Positions 1 to 11,000 of a DNA stretch of 29,573 bases are shown here, piece after piece. Under the pieces are notes generated by a model. It worked only from the letters and a program-made list of their open reading frames with translations, had not been told where the DNA came from and did no database searches. Within the stretch, counting starts at the first letter, position 1. Each line of letters opens with the position of its first letter. This stretch comes from Silene noctiflora (Eukaryota; Streptophyta; Magnoliopsida; Caryophyllales; Caryophyllaceae). Location of the stretch: assembly GCA_009801015.1 (NCBI GenBank), contig VHZZ01000584.1:190882-220454 (forward strand), written 5' to 3'. The translations under genes and the position numbers were made by a program.

Positions 1-240
1 CTTTAACATCCAAAAGTAAAATTAATTACAGAACTTATTCATTCAATTTTACACACAAGATTAAAATAACACAAATTTATCAATATTACTGAAATCAAAA
101 AAATAAACATGCATCGAATACTTTAATATCCGAACATAAATTAATTACAGAAGTTAATAATTCATTTTTTAAACACAAGATTAAAACAACACAAATTTAT
201 CCATATTACTGCTATAAAAAAAACAAACATGCATCAACAC
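1..240. repeat. Two-unit tandem repeat of about 120 bp
   Basis: Bases 1-120 and 121-240 are two diverged copies of one AT-rich unit. Both begin ctttaa-atccgaa/aaa, pass through attaattacagaa, then acacaagattaaaa, acaaatttat and atattactg, and end in aacatgcatc. The differences are scattered substitutions and 1-2 base indels. The array runs off the left edge, so its true copy number is unknown. It lies just 3' of the minus-strand reading frame that ends at 360 and could be in its 3' flank. Confidence 0.8.
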
Positions 241-359
241 ACAGATATCCTACATACTCCTAACAACAGTTAAATCCCAGCAGTTTAATAAATGAAATAA
301 GATATGAATAAATAAATGAAAAAAACGATAAAAAGTTAGGATTCAGGAAAATTATCACC
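241..359. other. AT-rich spacer, nothing recognised
   Basis: This is AT-rich sequence between the tandem repeat and the stop codon of the minus-strand reading frame. It could be 3' untranslated sequence of that frame. I see no motif that I can name. Confidence 0.4.
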
Positions 360-734
360 TCATTTGAATATTAACCGCTTAGCATTAAATTTAGCCCCAT
401 ACTCTAAGAATTTCTTAGAGCTTGGTGATGGAGAATCATTCCCCACATATTCATGACCCAACTTCTTTTTTCCGACGGATTTTNTCCTCTTCTCATCCAT
501 TCTCTTCAANTACGCATTTAAGTACTTTGTGCANGNAGTCTCAGGCTGCACAGATNTACCATTCTCTTCATCAAAACGGTACATACCATCATTGAACTCT
601 GTCTCTTGAACCTCAGTCCCTAAATCCTTCGGATCTAAGGAGTCAGGCACACAAATCGTTGGACGGGGTGAATCAGGAGCACTTTCAACATCTTCTATAT
701 CATGTTCAGACGAACCAAGGCGGTACCACTCCAA
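360..734 (-). pseudogene. Unrecognised minus-strand reading frame, possible small gene, last exon or pseudogene
   Basis: An open frame of about 124 codons on the minus strand ends in TGA at 360-362. Its composition looks protein-like: an acidic first half with many D, E, P and S, then a basic half with a KSVGKKK stretch, ending in AKRLIFK. I do not recognise a family and see no transmembrane segment or catalytic motif. The frame stays open upstream of 734 without an in-frame ATG. The nearest minus-strand ATG, about 755, is in another frame and closes after about 19 codons. The frame may therefore start at a splice acceptor, or be broken by an indel. Five bases (484, 510, 533, 536, 556) are N, so some residues are unknown. 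Upstream on the same strand, 760-1000 is CT-rich and contains AAACCCTAAATC, typical of a plant leader, which favours real transcription. Confidence 0.35.
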
Positions 735-1594
735 TACGCACTCAAGACACTCATTGGAACAGTTTTTATGTGAAGATGAAGAATAAGAGAAGAAATTAAG
801 AGAGAGAGATAATGATTAAGGACGATTTAGAGAGAGGTACAGAAATTAAGGTTTTCTAGATGAAGATATGGAGACGCAAAGACAGATGTATGAGAGGAAG
901 AGTTGATTTAGGGTTTCAAAGTGGAAGATTGTGAGGCGGTAGTTAGAGAGAGGGGGTAGTGAGAGAGGCAGAGTGTAGATCTAAGGGTTTTTGGCAAAGG
1001 ATTATTCTAGAATTCCATTTGAACGGTTTTGTGGGGGGGGGGGGGGGGGGTATATTGGGTTGGATCTTCTAAATTTGGAGGGAAGGGTTAGGGGTAATGG
1101 ATTGAGTTAGTGTACTTAATTGGCCCAAATTAGTTTATAATGTGTTTGGGTGTGTTAATGTAGTGGGCCAACCGGTGGCATTATTTGTAATTATGTGAAT
1201 AATATAAGGGTAGATTGGTCTTTTTTTGTGCCTTTTAAGGAAATAGGTAGAGTGAAGTTGAATGGATAAAATAGAAAAGGTGGTGGAGTGGAGTTGAATG
1301 GAGGAAGTATTAGATGGGGTTGGAGTTTGGACTAATGACTCTAACTTGAAGTGTGGACAAACACAAACAAAAATCCGAAGAAACACGACAAAACAAAACC
1401 CATACTTGCTTCCTACTGACAAGCAAACTACCAAAAAGTACGACTATTCCACATTTCCACTCCCTTATCTCTTACCACCTCCAATTTCTCCGGTACTCTG
1501 CGTAACTAAACTTGCCTTCTTCACCTTCACCTTCCTTCTCCAATGGCGGTATCATGATTATATTCAACAATCTCAACATCTATCAACAAACACC
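735..1594. promoter_or_regulatory. Divergent intergenic region with an 18-G run
   Basis: This stretch separates the minus-strand reading frame from the start of the large + strand gene. The left part (760-1000) is purine-rich on the + strand, which makes it a CT-rich leader-like sequence on the minus strand. An uninterrupted run of 18 G lies at 1033-1050. Near 1255-1305 the phrase gtgaagttgaatgga and a close variant recur, a short local duplication. The 5' leader of the + strand gene should lie in 1300-1594, where the sequence turns CT-rich (1440-1550). I cannot place a TATA box or start site with confidence. Confidence 0.5.
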
Positions 1595-2080
1595 ATGATA
1601 TTTGACGGATTCATCCAAACAAAGCTAGCTTCCTTACTACGCCCATGGCTATCACAGGAACCTGTTTATGAGGTCAATTTAGGGTTCTTCCGTTCTCTTA
1701 TTGTAATTCGGGACATTCGCTTTGACGCCGCAATTTTAAACGGTCTTATTGATGGCGGAACTGCATTGCGCTTGTTGTTTAAAAGTGTGGTGGTTGATGA
1801 AATTGTTGTTCGCGTTTCGCACTGGTCTGCTCCTGCTTTTGCAATTGATGTTCGCGGCGTCAATGTCTCGCTTTTCGTTGAGTGCGTAATTCTCACTTGT
1901 CTATTTTTTTGGTTCAATTTTAGTGATTTTTTTTTTTTATCTGAATGCTGTATTTTGTGTGATTGTTGAATTGGATTTGGTTGTTGAAGGAGAGGAGCGG
2001 TGTCGAAACGAGTTGATGAATCACTTGATGATTACCTAGAGAACAGGAAAAGGAGCATTTTGGCACAAATTGATCCTCAG
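1595..2080 (+). CDS. SHBY: SHBY-like exons 1-2: chorein-type N terminus
   Basis: Exon 1 (1595-1881) begins MIFDGFIQTKLASLLRPWL and includes the phrase SHWSAPAFAIDVRGV, matching the start of SHBY-type chorein domains. Exon 2 (1990-2080) adds a charged segment ending ILAQIDPQ. I chose the ATG at 1595 over an in-frame ATG at 1298 because the sequence between them is low-complexity and unlike the family, while 1595 begins the recognisable amphipathic N-terminal helix. The exon 1 donor is gtgcgt at 1882. The exon 2 donor is the rare GC type, CAG|gcatgt at 2081. In VPS13 proteins this N-terminal cap forms the end of the hydrophobic groove that docks on the donor membrane. Confidence 0.85.
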
Positions 2081-5000
2081 GCATGTTTTATTGTCTCTTT
2101 TGAATTGATTGTCAACTTTAACCATTAATCTCTCCGGATATATTTAAATTATATTGTCTGGAAAACAATTTTTTATTTTCATACTATTATGTTTCTACCC
2201 CCTTATCCCGCAATTTGCGAGAGGCACTGGGTAGTGTTGTTGATGTTGTTGATACTATTATGTTTCTAAAAAGTTGTGACTATTGTATATTGCGAGAAAA
2301 TAGGAGTCGAAATTGATTAGCTATAGTCAAAGGGACAATACGCATGGGTTGGATGGAGTGCGTTATTAGTTATTCTTGCATGAGACTGTATGGGCCCACA
2401 AGTTCTGCTTATCAGCTTCAGAAGGTGCAATGACTTAGGTTAAACTCGTAGGGTTCACTTTTCTAGCTTTGAATGGTTTCCGTAGAGTCTCGTGTAAGAA
2501 TTCGTATTTTGCTCCGACTAGAATACTGTAACGTTTGGTGCGTGGCTTATCAGTTGCTTTTGCATAAGTGTTGGTTAGTCTTGTCATTGTCATTGTTAGG
2601 ACAATGGATTTTGTATTCTGATATAGTAATGCTAAATCAAATAATGATGAACTAAGACATCTACGTTTAGAATGATACTAAGTATATTAGGTTAGCTGAG
2701 TTGAAACAAGGAAGTAATTCATGAATATTGCAGGGAAGTGCATTGCATGAAAGTATAGAGAGGATGATGATGACTGCTTCTTTGAAAACTGGGATTAAGG
2801 ATTCCATAACCAATCTGGTACTTGCCCATTGCCGTTTACATTTCCATGATGCACGTGTGCGGGTGGAGTATCCTGTTTCTGATGATAAGTTTTCTTGGCT
2901 ATGTTATTCAAGGGAGCTTAGTGTGGAATCTTCACATGAGAAAATAGGGTGTTTATTTGGTGGGATTATTGGTTTACTTTTTGTACCATTCAGAGAGAGT
3001 TCTTTTAATCTTGAAGCTAGTGAGCTGGATCTAGGAGCCGAGACAAAAGCTCATAGTAGCTGTGTCCTTTCTTTTGTAAATCCATGTGTTGGCATTAGAA
3101 TGAAAGATCTTCATCTTGTAAACTTGGTACTTTCTGTACCAGAAATAAAATTTTCGCTTTCATCTTGTCAACTTCAAATGGTCCGGGTATTTAGCAACCT
3201 TCTCAGCATAGAGTGTAAGCATATTAGAAGTGGCAGACTGCTTTGGAAAATTGTCAGGTATAAGATTCACCATGTCCTGCAACGTCCTAAATATGTGGTG
3301 TACAAATTGGTGCTTGATGCACGTGTTTGGTTGCACCTTGTTAAAGAATATCAGACTTTCCTGTCATTGGTTGGATACCCTGAACACGGACCGAGAATAA
3401 AAAATGGTATTAAATTCTTCAGAGCAGCTGATCAGCAATGGCAGAGGATTTCTCAGAAAGAAAAAACTGGATTGCCAGTGGAAGCCGTGGCTAGTGCAAG
3501 GCGGGTCGCCCGTCATAGAGCAGCCTGTAAAGCACCTTGTGGCAAAATTTATGATGTGCCTTATGTGAACAATGACTTCAGTATCTTTTCGAGGATCTTC
3601 TTGCCACTGTTTGTCGTATGGCGGGCAACTTTGGATAGTTTTGAGAATTTCAGGACATTTGTCCTTCTGCGCATGACATCATCCATAGTTGATCGATCAA
3701 AGATGACGTCTACTGTCGCCGATCCAAAATGCTGCTTCCATTTGAATCTGGGGAAGGTATCAGCCACTTTTTCTCTTAATGATGGCCGTCCCATTTCCAG
3801 AAAAACAAATTTGAAGGAAAGGACGTCTAAGACAGATCTGATTTCATTTTTTCTATTTGCTAAAAAAGTTCTCTTAACCTACGAAGAGGGCATATGTGAG
3901 CAATATACATCCTTTTCTGTTGGATCCTTGAAAATTACATCAGCAGCTGTTTCCCGTGGCTCAAAAAATGAAACTAGGTTAGGAAACAATCACGATCTCA
4001 GACAGAACACTAAAGAGAATGAAGCTGGCTCTAACGCAATCGCTTGGGGGGAACCTGCTCTGATTGGGTGCCATTCCGAGATAGGAGACACTGGACATGG
4101 AGCCATTCCCGACTTGAAAGAATTGTCAGGAGAGATTGGACTTGCTTGGAATCGGATGAAGTCAAGATTTCAAGGAAGCAAGACAGACAATAAAGGAAAT
4201 CCGTGGGCAATTTGTAGCATCCACACTTCCTTGTTTTATCAAGGCATTAAAAGTTCTCATCCTGGGGGTTTGAAGTGCAATTTTATGGTAGGAAAGCTTA
4301 ACTTTGCATTAGATTATTCAGCAGTAGTATCAATTGCCACACTCAGAGAGCAGGTGCAGTATGCTCTATACCAGGTAAATGGTTCACTGGATTCTTCAAG
4401 AAACATCCAGGCCATACAGAAAATAAATTTACAGAGAATCAACAGCCCTGATACCTTGACGTCCCCTATTGATGGATTGAAAATGAAATTGTTCAATTTT
4501 CTTCCTGATAAACACATTGAAGTGAATGGTGTTGTCGCTGGTCCTCGGGTCCAAATATCTCTTAAAAACGAGGATTTTGCAGGTAGCCCTTCAGAGCACA
4601 ATGCTTTGCATGTTCCTGATGTGGTTAACTTTAAAATTGATGTGTACAGCACTTATTTTGCTGTTCAGCCAACTGCAATGTCTACAATTGCACCAGGGGA
4701 ACATCAGACATCATCAGGTGATTTTGAATCAGAATTATCTAAGATGCAGGACAATATGATGGGTGGAGTTCATGTATCAGGCAATGTAGGATATGTTTCA
4801 AGAGGCCGGATTTCACACTTGCATTATTTAAGACTTGGCGGTTTAAGTGCATACTTGGAGAATTCGTTGGAAGATGATCNGATGCAAGTTCTATTATTGA
4901 AGCCTGTCACAGCTAAGTTTCCGTCAATCAGGTTGAGAACTTTTGTCTTTGCTATTCTTTCTCTTTATACCTATATTTTAAAGCACTTGTTCCCTTTANT

Positions 5001-8000
5001 ATAGCTGTTTATTTTAGGAGCATGTGATGTCGCTAGTTTGGGCAATNGAACTCAGAGGTAGCTGTTCTATTAATTCTCCCATATGTACGAGAGTGAAAAC
5101 ATAATATCTGGAATATACACTCGTGGATATTAATGTGCTATAAATTGGTCAATGCCGGTTGAGGAAGTTCATTCCAATGAATCATGGATAATGAATGTCA
5201 TTTGTGTTTTTATGCTATGCTGACACTCGACAAAGGATAGTATATTTTGCTAGTTTAATNCAATTATTTGTTTGGTTTTGTGAGATGTCCATATTTTATG
5301 GCGAGTCCATTGACATAGTGATTTCAAAAATCACCATGCCGTTATGCCATAGTTTGGATGGTTTATTGCTTTTTTGGTTTAAGTTGCACGAGGTCCATAG
5401 AAAATCTCAATTTTCTGATATCTTCCCCCANCCTTTGAGATGTTTTATATTAACTTTGTATGCCCATTTTCCTTTACGCAGATGTTTTCCGTGTATATTT
5501 CAGGGATTATTTCTACTCATTTGGTAGATCTCTTGTTGCATCTTCCCTGTCCTTACATGGTGTCATGTCTGGAGCTACTGGTTTATTCTATATGGATGAG
5601 TTGTCTGTGATTTCTCAGGTATAGACTAATAAACCTATTCCGTCATCCATGCTAGTTGATCTTTGTCTGTTTTCACTTTTTTTTGCTTTGTCTTTGGCTA
5701 TATAATAGTTAAAAAAAATCTTTTTAATTGCGCTTCCATAATTTTCGAGGGGAAGCATATAAAACTCTTGATATTCAGGATTTGGTAAGAACCTTGAACC
5801 CAGTGAGATGTGTGAGAATTCCACTTGCACTTAGTTTGGAAACAAATCAATGGCTAAGATTATATCTGAAAACCCCTAACTTCCCTCCGTCCCCACCTTT
5901 TCTCACTCCCTCTCCCACCATAAGCTATCCATTTCCAGTCGGTCGGCAGCTCAGCTATCTAGAACGACAGACCGGCTGTCACATGCCAGCGTGTCCCTCC
6001 TCACTGGCAGTTGGTCCAATGTAAGGTTGCATGGTTTGTGGTTCCAAGTTTCCAAGGTCCGTCACTCCCTTCTTCTTCCTCTCTTTCTCCTCTTTTCCTT
6101 CTCTTATACACCAACCTTTCCTATGCTGGGGTCATCTTCTCTCTCCTCCTCCTGCATACCTCTTTTCGCCTCCTTCCCACTGCTGTCTACCGTACCTTTG
6201 ACCCCCCGCATCCTTCCTCCCATCCCTCGTGCCTTAGCCACTATCAGGCCCTACTCTCGTATCTCTTTCTTTCTATCCCCTGCAATGAGGTGGCTGGAAA
6301 TCGGGGTGCACCGGCTAGACAGGGGGCAGATCGGATGCACTTAACGAGCTGGTGAGCTGGTCAGATGGCCGGAAGAGTGGTGGCATGCGGTTTGGTAGGC
6401 GGATGAGAGTTTAGGGTTTTTAAGTGGAGGGAGGTTAGGGTTTGAGTTAGGTTAGTTAGTCTCAGATCTAATATTGGCCATCAATCTATTCTATTCTAAT
6501 GGTAAAGAGGGGTTCTCACGGTCTCACCAAGTTAAGGTTCTCACTGCATTCTAATCTAATCCTGATCAATTGTCTAATTTTCGGGCAGGTGGTGGAAAGC
6601 TTGTTTACTGCAGCATTAGTTCCGGCGTCTTCCTCCTCTACTTTTGAAGATGTTCAAAATAATCATGCGATGTTGGAGAATCAAATATTGCAGCCTGTAT
6701 TTTTGAATGAGGAGATACATAGTGGAAGTAGTGAAGGGGAAACTTTAACCTTAGAAAGTGAACTCTTCTCTATAAGAGCGAGCGTTGAACTTGTTCCGTT
6801 TGATATTATCCTTCATAACTCCAGGAATGTCACAGACAAAAGTTTTTTTCCTCTGCTTTTAGATAATTCTAATTTTCAGATGCGGGAATTAGCAGAACCA
6901 TCTTCTACTGGAATTGGGCTTTTTGTTCAGAGATCAAGCTTAAATATTTTTGTTGGGGAAGCAAAGATAGAGATAGATGCTAATGTTGGTGGATTTCGTG
7001 CTATTCTATTCAAACACAACAATCAAACTGGGAACGCTGATAAATCTGGAACCAAGGATGTGATTTTACATTCTGATGATTGTTTGTATGAAGCCTCCCT
7101 TTCTAGCTGTTCATTTATTCTGTTGCTGGATTGTGTAAACGACTCAAAATCAATGAACGAAGCTTATAGTGCAACATCTAATAGAAATCCCAAAGACTTG
7201 GTCGCTGGTCGTCCCTTGATGGCCAATGGTCGATTGCCAAATTTCAATCACAGTATAGATGATGATGTTGAGTCTGATGTATCAGATGTGGCACTAAGTT
7301 ATTGGCTGATGCTAAATATCACTATTGGCGTTATTTTTGTGGGATCAGTCTCTGTTAAAAATGATGTTCTCGATGCGAACGTGGTAGATAATCTCCAGTT
7401 ATCAGTTTCAGTTGGAGGAGAGTTTCAGAGTTTTCTTATGGAGATCCAGGTCTGAACCTTCTAAATTGAATATGATTCGAAGTTATCGTTTAGTACGCTT
7501 TTTATTCAGAAAATGTAAATGGATGTCAAGTTTTATTAAAAATCTATTAGATGCAAAAAATATCTAGAGTAACCTGAAGGTATTGCCTTTTTTCTACAAA
7601 GTATATCTCATTCTTTTGATATATGAACCAACTCAGGCGTTTCAGATGGCCTCAAAAGTCAAAAGGTGAATCAAAAGTGACCTTTCTGCTAACTGTCTCT
7701 AGCTTCCATCACTTGGTCTGTTAGAGACTTGGAGTTAACCATTAGTTTTCCCCTTTCTTCTTGAAAACCACTTGTGTTTTAAAAAATCTTACGTAAAATG
7801 AAAGTATTGTAGAAACAATAGCTTAGTATGAGATTAAGAGCTGTGAAAATAAAATTGAAGATAAATGGAATACATATACACCATCATGCATTTACTTAGT
7901 ATTCATCATTTTGTTTGATTATATGCAGTTTGGTTGATGTTTAAATTTTCTATCTAGGATGACAACTTTTTATTACTTCTTGTCAGGGTGGTCTAATTGT

Positions 8001-11000
8001 AATTGATGTGTTGGTTCTGGTAAGATTTTCACACTGTCTCAGATCGTACCTTAAGTTTATCAAGACTTTGTCGTATATGGAGCATTCACATAGAAAGAGC
8101 AGAAGGATGGCTGAACCTTCTGTTAATGAGTCGGTTGGTATAGAGCATTCTGAAGGGCCGGCACAAGCAAACTCTTCACCAGCTTATCCTGTCAAATGGG
8201 AACTCTTGGAAGCTTGTAGGATAGATCTGTCACACTTTTCACTTGCACTTCTATCACAGGATGATTCTGGTAGTTTTATGTTCTTTTATTTTTATTTTTT
8301 AAATATTGCATCTTTTTTATCACCTAGCTGAATACTATTTTTTTTCTCTTATAACAACTAAAAGATAATCTTGCACAAACTGACAAACTAAAAATTTTGA
8401 TTTTGATTTTTCGCAGGTTTGCTCAGGCAAATCATAGGGAGGGTTACTTTCATCTCAAAGTTGTGGTCGAAGGACAGGAAGCAGAAGTTTTTATTTAATC
8501 TTTCACATCTAGAGATTCTTTCTCAGAACCTTTACTATGGTGTAAAAGGAAGAGAAAGAAACAATCAGATGCCACATTTTTCTTCTGTAGGATCAAGTTC
8601 TAAGCCATTATTGTCCAATCAGGATAGCTCTTCAGGAACAATTCTGTTAAACGAAAAGGTGCTCGCCTTGTCTGAAGATGCTAGTTCCTCAAAGACACCT
8701 CTTTCTATGGATGGCTCTTCTGCTATTGATTCCTCACCTTCAACTGTTCAAACAAGCAAAAACTCCATCTTGGACCGATTGACTTCTTCTATTTCAGCGG
8801 AGAAGCTTTTTTCAGCTTTTGAGGATAATCAAAGTCGTCTGACCCAGGGATGGGTTGGCCGCGGTTCCATTTCAGGTTTAAATTTGACAATCTCGCTGTC
8901 TGAGATAAAGGTGAGGTTCATATCGTTGTTTGTTCTTCTTTATCCTCCTTCTGGTGACCTTCAATGTTGTAGTTAATTTATTGTCAATATCTGGGTGTTT
9001 TTTGGATAAAATTTCCACTTTTCCTACAATAATTTCCACAATGGTTTACTGTGCAGATTCTTATGGCTGTTATTGAATCTTTGTCTGAGGTTTCCGGGAA
9101 GGACGATGCTAATAATGTGCTAGAGAAAACTTGGTCATCAGCTGACCAGATATTTGAAAATGATTTGGAAACAGCGCTCCCAGAGGGTAATCGAGGCAGA
9201 CTATTGTTTTACTGTCACATGTCTTCTGCTTATTTTACCAAGATTTATGCTTAATAATTTTTCATGTTATCATAGGAGCTATTGTAGCCATTCAGGATGC
9301 CCATCAGCACATGTATGTATCTGTTGAAAATGTTGAAAACAAGTATCGGGTGGCTGGTGCAGTTCACTATTCTGCTGTTGGTAGGGGGGCTCTTTTCAGG
9401 GTATGTATATCACTGCTTTGAAATTAGATTTTGAATGTTTATAAGATTTCTGAAGTACAATTCCCATGGTTGAGTGACAAACGTTTCTTGTAAAGTTACT
9501 TTCCAGCCTAAATTGGTCAACTGTCTTAGCTCCTAGCCTCTTATGGGCTTATTTTAGCAACAGCAACGTAGGCCACACATTATATAACCTTTCTGTAAGA
9601 ACAAGAGTTAGCTCAAGTGGTAAGAGCTCTCTTACTTCAACTGTGAGGTTGGGAGTTCGCTTCTTACCCGCTACTTAGTGCGCTCATTTGAACCCAAAAA
9701 AAAAATCCTTTGTTTGTAAGGAATGGTGTTCTGACAATTATTTTGCGAGGAGTTTCCCAGAGCCATGTACTGCGCTCTTGCACCCTTGCCCTGGTATTAT
9801 TTTCTACTATATAGCCAGATATATTTTGGATTCAACAGTAGGCATCTTAATCATAGTGTCAACCATGAAAAATTTCCAAGCAAACTCTAGATTCTAGAAT
9901 CACCTAGTCAAATCCGAAAAAATCTAGTCCAGTCATCAGCAGGGCAAAAAATGGCAACATGTATGAAGTCACTACTTTGAGCAGTGCCTATCTTACTTCA
10001 AAACAAAATGGTTTATTCTTTCGTAACAATTAGAGTTAGATTTCTTCTATATCAGTTCTGCCTTCGAGCAGGAGCTTCAGAAGTTAAGATCAAGCTAGTG
10101 TTGGTTGCCTCTGAGGACTTCAGCGGAGGACTCGAACTAGGGTTTTTTATCAACTTTGTGCATCCCAAGTCGTCTATATTGAGGAACAACATTATAGAGA
10201 GAAGATGTTCTTGCTTCTACTGAAGCTGAATCACCAGTGTGTTGTTATAGCAACAACAGCATATTGGAGACTATTAATTAAAGACTGCCAAATATACTCG
10301 AGTAGAAATGTCACCTCAGGTGTCATTTTCTTGAAGATGACAGACACAGTTGGGAAGATATTTCACAAATGAATTGGTAAGAAAAAAAAAACTGGGCGGA
10401 CGGTGGAGCATTACCATACGATTATACGGCAGATATACATATCTGAAAAAGTCAACCTGATGGAATTTCTTTTGTGCCATCGTTGGTCTATATGAATTCA
10501 ATGTCAATCATGCCTTCTCTTCATAAGTTTCTGATGATATTAGAAGAAACAGGGTGATTGATTTGACAGCGTTGAGAAAGTTTAGTATATTTTTTCTCTG
10601 TAATAATTATAAAGATGATATAAGAGTAATGTTTGTTATTTAACTCTTTTTTTTTTTTTTTTTTTTTGCTTTTTGCTTTTGCTATGCAGTCAAAGATTAC
10701 TATCACTTGGCTTTTTTGTATGTTGTAATAAAGCAAAATGTTTCATTAAAGTATCTGCGCTTATTGTCAGTCACCTGGAAACAGCCGCTCTTCCAAGGAA
10801 TTGTTGCTACAATTAACTCCCCTTACCTTGATTTAGATGGCATGGCAACCTTTGAGGTAGTGGGGGTATTGCTGTTGTCAATTTGTATAAGAGTTCAAAG
10901 GTTGCACACCCCAGTTTCGTTCCAAGTTTAAGTCGTATCCGTTCATATGCGTGTAGGTTAAGAGTTAAGACCTCTGATACAAATTGGGGTTAGTGCTCAA

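Noticed and set aside
1..240. CRISPR-like or satellite array
   Set aside because: Only two diverged 120-bp units without spacers; in a plant nuclear context it is a simple tandem duplication, and satellite status cannot be judged at the window edge.
1298..1594. In-frame upstream ATG extending the SHBY-like protein by 99 residues
   Set aside because: The extension is low-complexity leader-like sequence with no family similarity; the ATG at 1595 begins the recognisable N-terminal helix.
3561..4652. Minus-strand open frames within exon 3
   Set aside because: They are antisense to a well-supported coding exon and show no family resemblance.
5728..6355. Overlapping open frames in intron 4
   Set aside because: They arise from CT-skewed sequence, have no domain, and the exons on either side join without them.
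9600..9680. Possible tRNA gene on the + strand
   Set aside because: A- and B-box-like motifs are present but I could not form an acceptor stem or anticodon arm, and an A tail follows, so a SINE is the better call.
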